DNA of 64,000 bases. Origin: Paraburkholderia phytofirmans PsJN (lineage in GTDB: Bacteria; Pseudomonadota; Gammaproteobacteria; Burkholderiales; Burkholderiaceae). This document shows, in pieces, positions 53,273 through 61,465 of the stretch. Position numbers and translations under genes: made by a program. The stretch lies in assembly GCF_000020125.1 (NCBI RefSeq), contig NC_010676.1, positions 186,001-250,000 on the forward strand. The letters are read 5' to 3'. The notes under the pieces are model-generated. The model ran no database searches, was not told where the DNA came from, and was given only the letters and a program-made list of their open reading frames with translations. Position 1 is the first letter of the stretch. Every line of letters begins with the position of its first letter.

Positions 53273-53929
53273 TTACTTCGGTTGCGCAACGTACCGCAGA
53301 TAAGGCTTTACGGTTTTGAAACCCTGCGGATATTTTTGCGTTGCGGCATCGTTGGAAACGGATGTCGGAATGATGACGTCTTCACCCGGTTTCCAGTTTA
53401 CCGGTGTCGCCACCGTGTGTTTCGCGTTGAGTTGCAGCGCATCGAGCAGGCGCAGTACTTCGTCGAAATTGCGGCCCGCGCTCATCGGATAGACAAGCAT
53501 GGCTTTGACCTTCTTGTCCGGGCCGATGAGAAACACCGAGCGCACCGTTGCGTTGTCGACCGCAGTGCGCGGCCCGCCGCCGCTAGCTTCGGGGTGGATC
53601 ATGTCATAGAGCTTCGCGACCTTCAGGTCCGAGTCGCCGATTAGCGGGTAATTGATTGCGTGACCCTGAGTCTCGGCGATATCTTTGACCCACTCCGTGT
53701 GGTCGCTGACCGGATCGACGCTGAGCCCGATAATTTTCGTGTTGCGCTTGTCGAATTCCGGCTTGAGGCCCGCCAGGTATCCGAGTTCCGTGGTGCAAAC
53801 GGGAGTGAAGTCCTTCGGATGCGAAAACAGGACTGCCCAATGGTCGCCGATCCATTCGTGAAAATGGATCGTCCCTTCGGTGGTTTCCGCGGTGAAATCG
53901 GGAGCGTCTTCTCCTAATCGAATAGACAT
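53273..53929 (-). CDS. 1-Cys peroxiredoxin (Prx6 type)
   Basis: This 218-residue cytoplasmic thiol peroxidase reduces H2O2 and organic peroxides. The peroxidatic cysteine is Cys45 in HPKDFTPVCTTELGY, preceded by the Thr/Pro of the active site. There is no second conserved C-terminal cysteine of the 2-Cys type. The long C-terminal domain with TVATPVNWKPGEDVIIP and YLRYVAQPK is typical of Prx6/Ahp1-like enzymes. ATG 53929 has GGAG seven bases before it. It is followed on the same strand by the persulfide dioxygenase gene, consistent with a shared role in thiol and sulfur stress. Confidence 0.96.
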   Translation of the reverse strand: MSIRLGEDAPDFTAETTEGTIHFHEWIGDHWAVLFSHPKDFTPVCTTELGYLAGLKPEFDKRNTKIIGLSVDPVSDHTEWVKDIAETQGHAINYPLIGDSDLKVAKLYDMIHPEASGGGPRTAVDNATVRSVFLIGPDKKVKAMLVYPMSAGRNFDEVLRLLDALQLNAKHTVATPVNWKPGEDVIIPTSVSNDAATQKYPQGFKTVKPYLRYVAQPK

Positions 53930-54280
53930 CTTTAGTCTCCATAGATTGGGTGCACCAAGGTTCGAGTGCCACGGCCGGAGCGAGGTCCGCCGGGCTGCCG
54001 GAGTGTTGAGTGGCGATAGGGCTGGCTCCGGCCGGTTGCACCGTACCGCGCCGGAATATCGTCTATCTACGGAGTGCAGCGGAATCTGAGGCTTTCCCGG
54101 ATAGTCGTGATGCGGGACAGACTTTCGGACGTGCTGCGGGCCGCACCTATAGCGTAGAACAAAAAAGACTTTCGCAGTTGGCAGACTGTAGGGTGATTCC
54201 GCCGTCGTGGCAGCGAAGTTGCTTGTACTCCGAAGAAAGGAGCCTTGCGCTTCAATTTGCACCGGTGGGATCTTGTCTGG
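53930..54280. other. Intergenic region upstream of the peroxiredoxin gene
   Basis: These 351 bases carry the peroxiredoxin promoter on the reverse strand and the 3' flank of the EamA transporter gene. Only arginine- and proline-rich frames are open here. No repeat or structure stood out. Confidence 0.4.
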
Positions 54281-55123
54281 TCAAAGCCCCAAACACACCG
54301 CCCCGGCCGCGACGACCACGCACGCGAGCCAGCGCCTCGCGCTTACCGCTTCCCGCAAGATCACGCGCCCGATCAGCACGGCGAACACCACGCTGGTCTC
54401 GCGCAACGCGGATACCGTACCCATCGCGCCCGACTGCATCGCCCAGATCACGATGCCATACGCCGCGATCGACACCATGCCGCCGGCGAGCGACGACGCG
54501 ACGGCGATGGGCGCCGCCCGTATCGGCGTCCACAACGCCGCGAGCCCGCGCATCGCGACGAACAGCACCGGCATCAGCCAATAGAACAGGAACATCCAGG
54601 CGGTGTAAGCGAGCGCCTCGCCGCCGGATAAACGCACGCCGATACCGTCGATCACGGTATAGAGCGCGATCGACGCACCGGTCGCCAGCGCGGCCAGTGC
54701 ACCCACGCGCGACACGCGCCCGCCTTGCAGCGCGAGCGCGATGATGCCGCCTGAGATCATCGCGATCCCGAGCGCGTGCAAGGGGCCGATCGCCTCATGC
54801 GCGAAGAGCGCCGCGCCGAGCGTGACGAGCAGCGGCGACGAGCCGCGCGCGATCGGGTACGCCTGCGCCAGATCGCCGCGGCGATAGGCCCGCACGAGGC
54901 TGACGTTGTAGACGATATGCACGAGGCCCGATGCGGCGAGGTACGGCCAGGCCGCGCTGGCGGGCAGAGGCGTGAACAGGATCGCGAGCGTGGCGACCGC
55001 CGCGATGGCGATGCTCATCCACGTCATGGACAGGAAGCGGTCGCGGTTGCCGTGCAGCATCGCGTTCCAGCTTGCGTGGAGCAGAGCGGCAACGAGGACG
55101 AGACCGCCGGTGTAACTGAGCAT
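54281..55123 (-). CDS. EamA-family (DMT superfamily) transporter
   Basis: This 280-residue inner-membrane protein has ten predicted helices in two EamA repeats. The first repeat ends around ASGLVHIVYNVSLVRAYRRGDLAQAYPIARGSSPLLVTLGA, where the ARG motif is usual in this family. The second repeat contains SALRETSVVFAVLIGRVILRE, the matching motif. Relatives export amino acids, their derivatives or other metabolites. It starts 126 bases from a divergent GcvA-like LysR gene, which is its likely regulator. Substrate is unknown. Confidence 0.92.
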   Translation of the reverse strand: MLSYTGGLVLVAALLHASWNAMLHGNRDRFLSMTWMSIAIAAVATLAILFTPLPASAAWPYLAASGLVHIVYNVSLVRAYRRGDLAQAYPIARGSSPLLVTLGAALFAHEAIGPLHALGIAMISGGIIALALQGGRVSRVGALAALATGASIALYTVIDGIGVRLSGGEALAYTAWMFLFYWLMPVLFVAMRGLAALWTPIRAAPIAVASSLAGGMVSIAAYGIVIWAMQSGAMGTVSALRETSVVFAVLIGRVILREAVSARRWLACVVVAAGAVCLGL

Positions 55124-55249
55124 GCAGGTTCAAGACCCGAAAAGAGTGCGAGGGAGCCGGAATCAGCGGCGCAGTAAGGAAGATATCTATCTTGTAGGAG
55201 GCCGACAAACCAGTTAAATTGAGGCTTCACGTTAGATAAACTATTCTGA

Positions 55250-56158
55250 ATGAAACGGGCCCTGCCACCGCTCAATGCCTTGCGCGCCTTCGAAGCCGCG
55301 GGCCGTCTCGGCAGCTTCAAGGAAGCCGCCGCTGAATTACACGTGACTCACGGTGCGGTAAGCCAGCACGTGCGTGCGCTCGAAGAGTGGCTCGGCGCAT
55401 CGTTGTTCGAACGGCACAACCGGCGCGTCGCGCTGACGACGGCAGCTAAGACTTATCTGGCGGAAATCGGTCCTTTGTTCGAGGAACTCGCACGGGCCAC
55501 GGCCCGATACGGATTCCCTGACACGCTTTCCCGGACACTATCCGTGAACGCGCCCGCGACCTTCACATTGCGCTGGCTGGTGCCGAGACTGGCGACATTC
55601 CGCGCCGCGCATCCCGATGTGAACGTCAATGTGCAGACGTCGAACGAGTCGTTGGAGAGTCTGAAGGAGACCTACGACGTGATCGTCCGGGGCGGTCCGG
55701 ACACCTTCTATGGCTACTCGATGCGGCCATTCCTGTCCGAGGAGCGAATTCCCGTTTGTAGTCCGGCGCTGTTGCAGCGCCTGCCGCTTCGAACGCCGGA
55801 CGATATGCGGCAGCACACGTTGCTGCATACGTCGAGTCTGCCGCGGGTTTGGCCGGACTGGCTGGCCAGCGCGGAGATTCCGGCACTCAGGCCAGCCGCC
55901 GCGCTGAGCTTCGATCACTTCTTTCTGACGTTGCAAGCGGCCATCGACGGAATAGGCATTGCGATGGGACCGACCGCCCTGGTCGCCGACGATCTCGCGT
56001 CCGGCCGGCTTGTCGCGCCGTTCGCCGGTCCTCGTTTGCCGTCGCGGAGCTATTGCACTTACGTTCCGGATGCGAAGTCGGCGGACGAACTGGTCCTGCT
56101 GTTCCGCGCATGGCTCGAACGCGAAGCTATGCACTCACAGGCGCAGACGGCCCTTTAG
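55250..56158 (+). CDS. LysR-family regulator, GcvA-like
   Basis: The 302-residue regulator begins KRALPPLNALRAFEAAGRLGSFKEAAAELHVTHGAVSQHVRALEEWLG, the start pattern of the GcvA subgroup, followed by LFERHNRRVALT. The effector domain includes VNAPATFTLRWLVPRL and VRGGPDTFYGYSM. It is divergent from the EamA exporter gene, and the 126-base region between them should contain its binding site. This is the normal layout for a LysR activator of an exporter that senses the exported compound. Confidence 0.94.
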   Translation: MKRALPPLNALRAFEAAGRLGSFKEAAAELHVTHGAVSQHVRALEEWLGASLFERHNRRVALTTAAKTYLAEIGPLFEELARATARYGFPDTLSRTLSVNAPATFTLRWLVPRLATFRAAHPDVNVNVQTSNESLESLKETYDVIVRGGPDTFYGYSMRPFLSEERIPVCSPALLQRLPLRTPDDMRQHTLLHTSSLPRVWPDWLASAEIPALRPAAALSFDHFFLTLQAAIDGIGIAMGPTALVADDLASGRLVAPFAGPRLPSRSYCTYVPDAKSADELVLLFRAWLEREAMHSQAQTAL

Positions 56159-56285
56159 ACGCGGGCCATTTCACGCAATCTTTACGGCATTGCCGGCAAT
56201 CGTTGCGCGTTCTTTATCACGGACTTCGTATAGTGGGTGACTCGCTTCGCGCTGTGAAGAAACGAAGCGATCTACTGGAGTCGAT

Positions 56286-56336
56286 ATGGGATTCAAGCAA
56301 ACGAAGCGTCGCGTGACCGTCGAGCTCGGCGTCTGA
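56286..56336 (+). CDS. Possible 16-residue leader peptide
   Basis: A tiny frame encodes MGFKQTKRRVTVELGV. GGAG lies seven bases before the ATG, and the stop is only 5 bases before the ATG of the next gene. The spacing would allow translational coupling. With so few codons coding potential cannot be judged, and it could be the trimmed start of a larger lost gene. Confidence 0.25.
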   Translation: MGFKQTKRRVTVELGV

Positions 56337-56341
56337 CTTCC

Positions 56342-56686
56342 ATGACGCCGTCGGGACCTGCGATGATGTTCAGGGGTCTGTGCAAGGTCGTGGCCATTGC
56401 CTTCGTCACGAACCAGGCGCTGACGACTATTTTCACGTATTTCGTGCAGCAACTCGATTCCGCGCCGCCGCATCAAGCGGTTTGGATTTTCAGCTGTGTG
56501 ACGTGCGGGATGGTGACGTTATGGCTGCAGGCCGATGCGCGGCGCGCATTCGGTTTCGCGCGCGAGAAGGGCTTTGTGAAGAAGAGCGGTGAAGACACGC
56601 AGGGCGTGCAGATCGCGGACGACTGCCCGAAGCGGTGGCTCGTCGTCCTGCATATCGAATTGAACCCTGCGTCGATACAGGGCTGA
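56342..56686 (+). CDS. Small hypothetical membrane protein
   Basis: This 114-residue product (or 107 if the ATG at 56363 is used) has a hydrophobic segment KVVAIAFVTNQALTTIFTYFV and another, AVWIFSCVTCGMVTLWLQ, then a charged cytoplasmic-type tail of about 50 residues with ARREAFGFAREKGF-like basic helices. Two membrane helices with both ends in the cytoplasm are a fair guess. No family was recognised. A 16-codon frame with a good ribosome site precedes it by 5 bases. Confidence 0.5.
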   Translation: MTPSGPAMMFRGLCKVVAIAFVTNQALTTIFTYFVQQLDSAPPHQAVWIFSCVTCGMVTLWLQADARRAFGFAREKGFVKKSGEDTQGVQIADDCPKRWLVVLHIELNPASIQG

Positions 56687-56719
56687 TCGGGCTAAAGCCT
56701 GCGGAGATCGTTTCCTTCG

Positions 56720-57685
56720 CTAGCCGCGCGCGGAACCGCCGCTTTCATCGAGCCATTGAACGATGTTGCGCACCGTATCGCCGTAGAAGGTGCGATACAA
56801 CTCCTTCGATACGTAGCCGATATGAGGCGTTGCGAGCACGTTGGGCAATTCGCGCAGAGGGTGCGGGTTGTCGAGCGGTTCGACGTCGTACACATCCAGC
56901 GCGGCGCCGGTAATCTGGCCGGTTGTGAGCGCGGTAAGCAGCGCGGCGGAGTCGACGATCGGACCTCTCGACGTATTGATCAGCCGGCTCGTGGGTTTCA
57001 TCTGTGCGAATTCCGCTGCACCGACCAACCCGGTGGTTCGCTCGCCAAGCCGCACGTGGATCGACAGGAAATCCGCTGTTGAGAACAACTCGTCCTTGCT
57101 GACTCGCTGCACGCCTTTTTCGGCGGCGCGTTCCTCGGTAAGGTTCTGGCTCCACGCGACAACGTTCATTCTGAATGCCCGCCCGATGATGCCGACAGCC
57201 GAACCGACGCGGCCAAGGCCGAGCAATCCGAGCGTCTTGCCCGCGAGTTCATCGCCAAGCGAAAGTTGCCAGCCTCCTTGCCGCACCGACTGATTCTCGA
57301 GCGGAATATTGCGGGCCATCGCGAGAATCAGCGCCCACGTCATCTCGATCGTCGGCGTGGACGAATAGCCGGTGTGACGAATTTCGATGCCGCGTTCGGC
57401 CGCCGCATCCTGATCGATCGACGTATTCCCTGCGCCGGTCGAGGCAATCAGCTTCAGATTCGGCAGGCTTTCGATGACCTCGCGGGGCAACGGTGTGCGT
57501 TCCCGCATCGCGCAGATGACGTCGAATGGCTGCAGGCGCTGGATGAGGTTCCCGATATCGGCGACGTGATCGTTGAACACTGTCACTTCAGCACGGTTCG
57601 TGAGTGGCGACCAGTCAGCCATGCTCAGCGCGACGTTCTGATAGTCGTCGAGGACCGCTACCTTGATGAGGGATTTGTCGTTCAT
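56720..57685 (-). CDS. D-2-hydroxyacid dehydrogenase (NAD-dependent)
   Basis: This 321-residue enzyme has the two-domain fold of phosphoglycerate/formate dehydrogenase relatives. The NAD motif is GLLGLGRVGSAVG, the catalytic Arg is in LINTSRGPIVDSAAL, the Glu lies in the VYDVEPL segment and the His in LATPHIGYVSK. The N-terminal substrate domain has STGAGNTSIDQDAAAERGI. It reduces a 2-oxo acid to a D-hydroxy acid or the reverse; the substrate cannot be read from sequence. AGGAA lies before ATG 57685. It is not in an obvious operon. Confidence 0.92.
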   Translation of the reverse strand: MNDKSLIKVAVLDDYQNVALSMADWSPLTNRAEVTVFNDHVADIGNLIQRLQPFDVICAMRERTPLPREVIESLPNLKLIASTGAGNTSIDQDAAAERGIEIRHTGYSSTPTIEMTWALILAMARNIPLENQSVRQGGWQLSLGDELAGKTLGLLGLGRVGSAVGIIGRAFRMNVVAWSQNLTEERAAEKGVQRVSKDELFSTADFLSIHVRLGERTTGLVGAAEFAQMKPTSRLINTSRGPIVDSAALLTALTTGQITGAALDVYDVEPLDNPHPLRELPNVLATPHIGYVSKELYRTFYGDTVRNIVQWLDESGGSARG

Positions 57686-58052
57686 GGTTATTCCTGTGAG
57701 GCATGATCGACTGGGGGCGCGTTGGTACGCGCGCCGAAATCATGACCTGGTTGTCCAGCTTGCGGAGTGATTCAGCGAGACGGGCCACAGCCGTTCCCCG
57801 AGCCACCTCAGGCGATAAATACGATGTCGTCCGTCGCTATCATAATCGGTCCAGATGCAAATGACGGACAAGTCAGCGCGGGAAACTATTCGCGAACATC
57901 GGCAGGCCGCTGTTCTATTCGGCCTCGGTTGTTGCCTAGGACGTCTCCGCTTTTGCGAGGTCGGTCTCCCGAACTTGCCTGGACGCGTCCCTGTCGACCT
58001 GGTAGCATGAGGCACTGTGCGCGCAGCGTCTGTCGAATCAGGGAGCGGTCTT
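57686..58052. other. Intergenic region without recognised gene
   Basis: These 367 bases lie between the hydroxyacid dehydrogenase start and a doubtful small gene. Open frames on the reverse strand are Arg/Ser/Pro-rich and long only because of high GC. No repeats or strong hairpins were noticed. Confidence 0.4.
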
Positions 58053-58292
58053 ATGCGGAAGCGGAAGTTCGCAGGAAAGATGACTGGGGAATCGAGTCTG
58101 CCGGAACTTCTGAACCGGCTCGAGGCGGCATTGGTCGCAATGCCCGATCGCACGTCCGTCTGCAAAGCACTGTCGGATCTCAACAAGCGCCTCGGCTCCG
58201 TCGGCGAATACGTTCCTGCACGAACCTGCCGACCAGCGGCTTCGCGGCGCCAGCGCCAAACGGCAGTTGAATCTTTACCGCTGTTTTCTTGA
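58053..58292 (+). CDS. Doubtful small gene, possibly frameshifted
   Basis: From ATG 58053, with GGGAG nine bases before it, 79 residues are encoded. The first 50 look like a helical domain (SSLPELLNRLEAALVAMPD, then SVCKALSDLNKRLG). The remainder is Arg/Ser-rich, while the next frame from about 58205 reads ANTFLHEPADQRLRGASAKR and then QLNLYRCFLE, which looks more natural. A frameshift near 58200 would join the two into a protein of about 85 residues. No family was recognised, so the call is weak. Confidence 0.3.
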   Translation: MRKRKFAGKMTGESSLPELLNRLEAALVAMPDRTSVCKALSDLNKRLGSVGEYVPARTCRPAASRRQRQTAVESLPLFS

Positions 58293-58373
58293 ACGTCGAA
58301 GTTCGACGTGAACACCATGCAGCGGAGTAGAGCCGCTGCTTGGCAGCGACAGCCGAAAAAATGCCAGCATGTG

Positions 58374-58943
58374 CTACGCAAGCAACGACAAGGCATCAAC
58401 GAGCGAGAGCACCGTGGTGCGCGAATCGAACGCCGTTGAAAATAGATGATCGTGCACGACCTGATCCGGGTCGTAGCAGCAATCCTTCACAGTGAACAAG
58501 CGGAAGTCCGCGTCGCTTGCGTACGCTACCGACGACAGCACGACGCCGGTCGACGCTATGCCCACCATGATTAGCGTATCGATCCCCTGCGCGGAAAGCC
58601 GCGCCTGCAGATCGGTGCCAAAGAACACGCTGGCGCGATGCGCGATGATGAGCGGTTCGGTGGCCCGCTGGCCGAGTTCCGGCGCGATCTCGTCGTCGAC
58701 GAAAAGACCCAGTTGCTTGATTCCCTGCCCGTTTCTGTTTAACGGGCTGACTTCCGGATAGCCTGGACTAAAGTGAATCCTTGCGAAATAAACGCCGACT
58801 CCTTTGGCCCGCGCGGCGTCGCACAGCTTGCGCGTGTTGGCGAGCAGAGCAGGTGCGACCGATGGAAATAACCGCATGATGTCCGTCTGATAATGCATGA
58901 CCACCAGAGCGGTTTGTTCAGGAACGATCGCTGGAATCTGCAT
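58374..58943 (-). CDS. Isochorismatase-fold protein without the catalytic triad
   Basis: The 189-residue protein has the cysteine-hydrolase/isochorismatase fold but none of its three catalytic residues. The Asp of the usual VDMQNDF is replaced in LVVMHYQTDI (His17). The Lys of the usual KHRxSAF is Ala101 in IAHRASVFFGTDL, and the nucleophile Cys is Val134 in GIASTGVVLSSVAYASDADF. The rest of the fold is well kept, with TDLQARLSAQGIDTLIMVG and DCCYDPD. Amide or ester hydrolysis by the normal route is not expected. The protein may bind a small ligand or belong to a subgroup with different chemistry. ATG 58943 was chosen over a GTG two codons earlier. Confidence 0.85.
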   Translation of the reverse strand: MQIPAIVPEQTALVVMHYQTDIMRLFPSVAPALLANTRKLCDAARAKGVGVYFARIHFSPGYPEVSPLNRNGQGIKQLGLFVDDEIAPELGQRATEPLIIAHRASVFFGTDLQARLSAQGIDTLIMVGIASTGVVLSSVAYASDADFRLFTVKDCCYDPDQVVHDHLFSTAFDSRTTVLSLVDALSLLA

Positions 58944-59466
58944 GTTCACGTTTTGCGCCGTGGCGGAATAAGGGCGATGCGATAAAGAAAGTTGCTCGAC
59001 TCTAGCACGACCACCATGACCGATGGTGATCGCGGGGCGCGCAAACTAATGAGTATTTGAGTTCCGACTCAGTTGCTCGATATGTTGGGTGACCACACAC
59101 AGCAGCTCAGGAAACGTTGCCTATGACCAGACGTCATGGCTCCTCAACTCGACTGTAAAGGCTCTCGTGGTCGAGATCGAGGTCGTTTATTTTCAGCTAG
59201 TTGCGGTCGCTCGGAAGATGAGCGAGCAAGCATTGGCACAACCCGTGCATTGAAAACTGTGGGCACAACGACGGACGGTTTAACGCTATCGCCGCGGCAT
59301 CGGCATGCGTTGCCCGAATGCCGGGAAACTCGTTGTTCGTTTGAGCCACTTTGTTCGCGCGCGGAAAACTCCTGCACGTCGACGCCATCGGCGTTGAGCA
59401 TCGCGCGCGCCGCAATGGACTTGATGCGGGTGCCGTTGAATGTTCGACAAGCTTATGGGAGTCACC
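58944..59466. other. Intergenic region without a confident gene
   Basis: These 523 bases lie between the isochorismatase-fold gene and a small exported protein. On the reverse strand a short stretch near 59360-59420 reads like coding sequence (NGTRIKSIAARAMLNADGVDV) but is bounded by a stop close upstream and loses character downstream, so it may be a relic. Nothing else was seen. Confidence 0.4.
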
Positions 59467-59748
59467 ATGTACGTGAGATCTATTGCCGCTGTGTTAGTCG
59501 CAAGCATCGCATTGCTAACAGATCCCGCATTCGCGGGTGGTGACGACCAGACGTCCTCCTATCGAAACGACGTCGCTACGTCAGTAGCGCATCGCGGTCA
59601 AACCGCTCAGGCGAAGGCGGCGGCAGAAGGCCACGGTGGCGTGGTTGACGTGAACCATAGCGGCGTTGGCGGTAGCGAATCGGGTAAGTCGCAATCCGGT
59701 CGGCGTGCCCCGGGCGATAGCATCAATCCGATGTATCACGGTGGTTGA
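59467..59748 (+). CDS. Small exported Gly/Ser/His-containing protein
   Basis: The 93-residue product has a Sec signal peptide (SIAAVLVASIALLTDPAFA, cleaved before GGDD). The mature 70 residues are hydrophilic and rich in Gly, Ser, His and Gln (EGHGGVVDVNHSGVGGSESG) without cysteines, so they are probably unstructured. GGGAG lies six bases before ATG 59467. It resembles small periplasmic stress proteins of Burkholderia in style, but no family can be named. Confidence 0.65.
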   Translation: MYVRSIAAVLVASIALLTDPAFAGGDDQTSSYRNDVATSVAHRGQTAQAKAAAEGHGGVVDVNHSGVGGSESGKSQSGRRAPGDSINPMYHGG

Positions 59749-59945
59749 TGTGCTTGTTCGCGGAGCGCCGATGTGCAACCGTGGCCACGGAGATCTATCG
59801 GAGCCCAGTCCCTGCACTCGATCATCGCGCTGCCGGACAGCACGTCATCCGCTGATGCAGGACGACAACGCTCGCACTCGATCCGCGTGACTCACCGCTC
59901 CGCAGTAGAATAACTTCGTCTGGAGCACGCAGAGTATCAAGCGTT

Positions 59946-60491
59946 ATGAAAAACCGTACACGGTTCCTCACGGCGATATTGGCTGTGCTCGTTTTCATCG
60001 CGTTGCTCTTTGTCCCATTGCCGCAGCGAATCGCGCTCGACACGCGCATCGTGACGGTCGCGTCGATTCAACGCTCTCCCACTGTCGTATTCGGCTATGT
60101 CACGACCCCGGCTCACTGGCCCGCCTGGCATCCGTCATCGCTTGCGGTCAGCGGCTCGGTTGACCATCCCCTCGATCTGGGCGAGCAGGTAACGGAGGAA
60201 TTCCGAGTAGCGGGAAGGCGCGGCCGCGTCGTGTGGACAGTTGCTGAGCGAGAGCCTCCGGGCAAGTGGTCGATAGAAGGAACGATTGATGGCAGACCGG
60301 CCGGCACCGTGACTTATTCGCTGACATTGACCGAGAGCGGAACTCGCTTCGAACGTGAATTCACTTATCGCGCGCCGTCGTTGTGGTTCGCTATATTCAA
60401 CTGGTTGGTGCTGCGCGCGCGGATTCAATCGGAATCCGATACGGCGGTTTCTCAACTCAAGGGCCTTCTGGAAGCGTCGCCGCAGCAATAG
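59946..60491 (+). CDS. Membrane-anchored SRPBCC-fold protein
   Basis: The 181-residue protein has an N-terminal hydrophobic helix (FLTAILAVLVFIALLFVPL) acting as anchor or uncleaved signal. The rest is an SRPBCC/START-like ligand-binding domain: SIQRSPTVVFGYVTTPAHWPAWHPSSLAV, the pattern in which the PxxVFxyvtdp helix precedes a WPxWHP turn, then LGEQVTEEFRVAG, WSIEGTIDG and a final long helix. It would bind a hydrophobic ligand at the periplasmic face. Ligand and role are unknown. It stands alone. Confidence 0.8.
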   Translation: MKNRTRFLTAILAVLVFIALLFVPLPQRIALDTRIVTVASIQRSPTVVFGYVTTPAHWPAWHPSSLAVSGSVDHPLDLGEQVTEEFRVAGRRGRVVWTVAEREPPGKWSIEGTIDGRPAGTVTYSLTLTESGTRFEREFTYRAPSLWFAIFNWLVLRARIQSESDTAVSQLKGLLEASPQQ

Positions 60492-60610
60492 ATCGGGGCA
60501 GCGTCTTAATGTGCCGATGCAGACCGCGTGCCCGGTGTGCCTCGTCGATACTCGGGTGGCTGCTGTCGGGCGACGCGATGGCTGCAAGTGTCGATAGCCG
60601 GCACAAAATC

Positions 60611-60639
60611 ATGCAAGCGCAAATTTGCGCTCGTATACT
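60611..60639 (+). promoter_or_regulatory. Candidate promoter of the SET-domain gene
   Basis: TATACT at 60634-60639 is one base from the sigma-70 -10 consensus. A weak -35 like element (ATGCAA, 60611-60616) lies 17 bases upstream. Transcription would start near 60646, inside or at the edge of the GTCA repeat. Confidence 0.4.
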
Positions 60640-60644
60640 GGTGC

Positions 60645-60668
60645 GTCAGTCAGTCAGTCAGTCAGTCA
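60645..60668 (+). repeat. Six tandem GTCA tetranucleotides in the leader of the SET gene
   Basis: GTCA is repeated six times without interruption, ending two bases before the AAGGA ribosome site of the next gene and ten before its ATG. Simple tetranucleotide repeats are prone to slipped-strand changes. Here a change would alter the spacing between promoter, transcription start and ribosome site rather than the reading frame of the protein. Confidence 0.9.
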
Positions 60669-60678
60669 AGGAAACAAT

Positions 60679-61119
60679 ATGCGGCGCGTGATCGTACGGC
60701 GGTCGTCAGTCCACGGAAAGGGTGTGTTCGCGATGCGGCCGCTCGCGGCGGGCGAGTGCGTGCTTGAATACCGGGGCGAATTGACGAGCTGGCGGGAAGC
60801 CGTGCGCCGGCATCGGCGCGAAGGCGTCGCCGGGCACACGTTTCTTTTTGGCCTGTCGGACGGACGCGTGATTGACGGAAGCCGTGGCGGCAATAGTGCG
60901 CGATGGCTGAACCACGCATGCGCGCCGAACTGCGAAACCGTCGAGGACGATGGCCGAATCTTCATTCACACGATCCGGCCGATCGAGGCAGGCGAAGAAC
61001 TGTTTATCGAATACCTGCTGGCGACCGACGATCCCTTGGACGAGGACGTTCGAGCACAATACGCTTGCCGGTGTGCCGTGGTGGGCTGTCGTCGGTCGAT
61101 GCTGGCAGCCGTCACTTGA
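60679..61119 (+). CDS. SET-domain protein (protein lysine methyltransferase-like)
   Basis: The 146-residue protein is a minimal SET domain. It begins RRVIVRRSSVHGKGVFAMRPLAAGE, the SET-N strand pair with the GxG turn. GGNSARWLNHACAPNCE is the NHSCxPN-type motif of the S-adenosylmethionine site and pseudoknot, and GEELFIEY is the second half with the catalytic Tyr. A post-SET-like cysteine group, YACRCAVVGCR, may bind zinc with the Cys of the NHACxPNC motif. The domain would transfer methyl groups to lysine of a protein. The target in a bacterium is unknown. ATG 60679 has AAGGA seven bases before it, and the leader holds six GTCA repeats. Confidence 0.88.
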   Translation: MRRVIVRRSSVHGKGVFAMRPLAAGECVLEYRGELTSWREAVRRHRREGVAGHTFLFGLSDGRVIDGSRGGNSARWLNHACAPNCETVEDDGRIFIHTIRPIEAGEELFIEYLLATDDPLDEDVRAQYACRCAVVGCRRSMLAAVT

Positions 61120-61213
61120 TTTAACGGGCTGATGAGGTAGCGGACAGTCAGTCCGCTTCCGTTAATCTCAGGCGCCGCATGTCCTGTCCTGCCGGGAAGT
61201 TCGCGCAACCGCG

Positions 61214-61465
61214 CTAGCTCCGCCGGCGCACCAATCCGTAAATGACCAGGAGGATGATCGCGCCGATTATAGAGGCGACCCAGCCCGCAGCCTGGCCTGG
61301 TTGGTACCAACCCAGCGCGCGCCCGACATAGCCCGCAATCAGCGAGCCGGCAATGCCGAGGACGATGGTCATAATAAGGCCCATGCGGTCGTCTCCGGGC
61401 TTCACCGCCCGCGCGATCAATCCCACGACCAGTCCTACAATCAGTGTGCCAATGAAGGAAAGCAT
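61214..61465 (-). CDS. GlsB/YeaQ/YmgE family stress-response membrane protein
   Basis: The 83-residue protein has three hydrophobic segments and the family pattern: FIGTLIVGLVVGLIARAVKPGDD, then GLIMTIVLGIAGSLIAGYVGRALGWY, then ASIIGAIILLVIYGLVRRRS. Relatives are transglycosylase-associated proteins of unknown action, induced by stress, in the inner membrane. ATG 61465 is chosen; an upstream GTG would add nine residues. It is a single gene convergent with the SET gene. Confidence 0.9.
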   Translation of the reverse strand: MLSFIGTLIVGLVVGLIARAVKPGDDRMGLIMTIVLGIAGSLIAGYVGRALGWYQPGQAAGWVASIIGAIILLVIYGLVRRRS

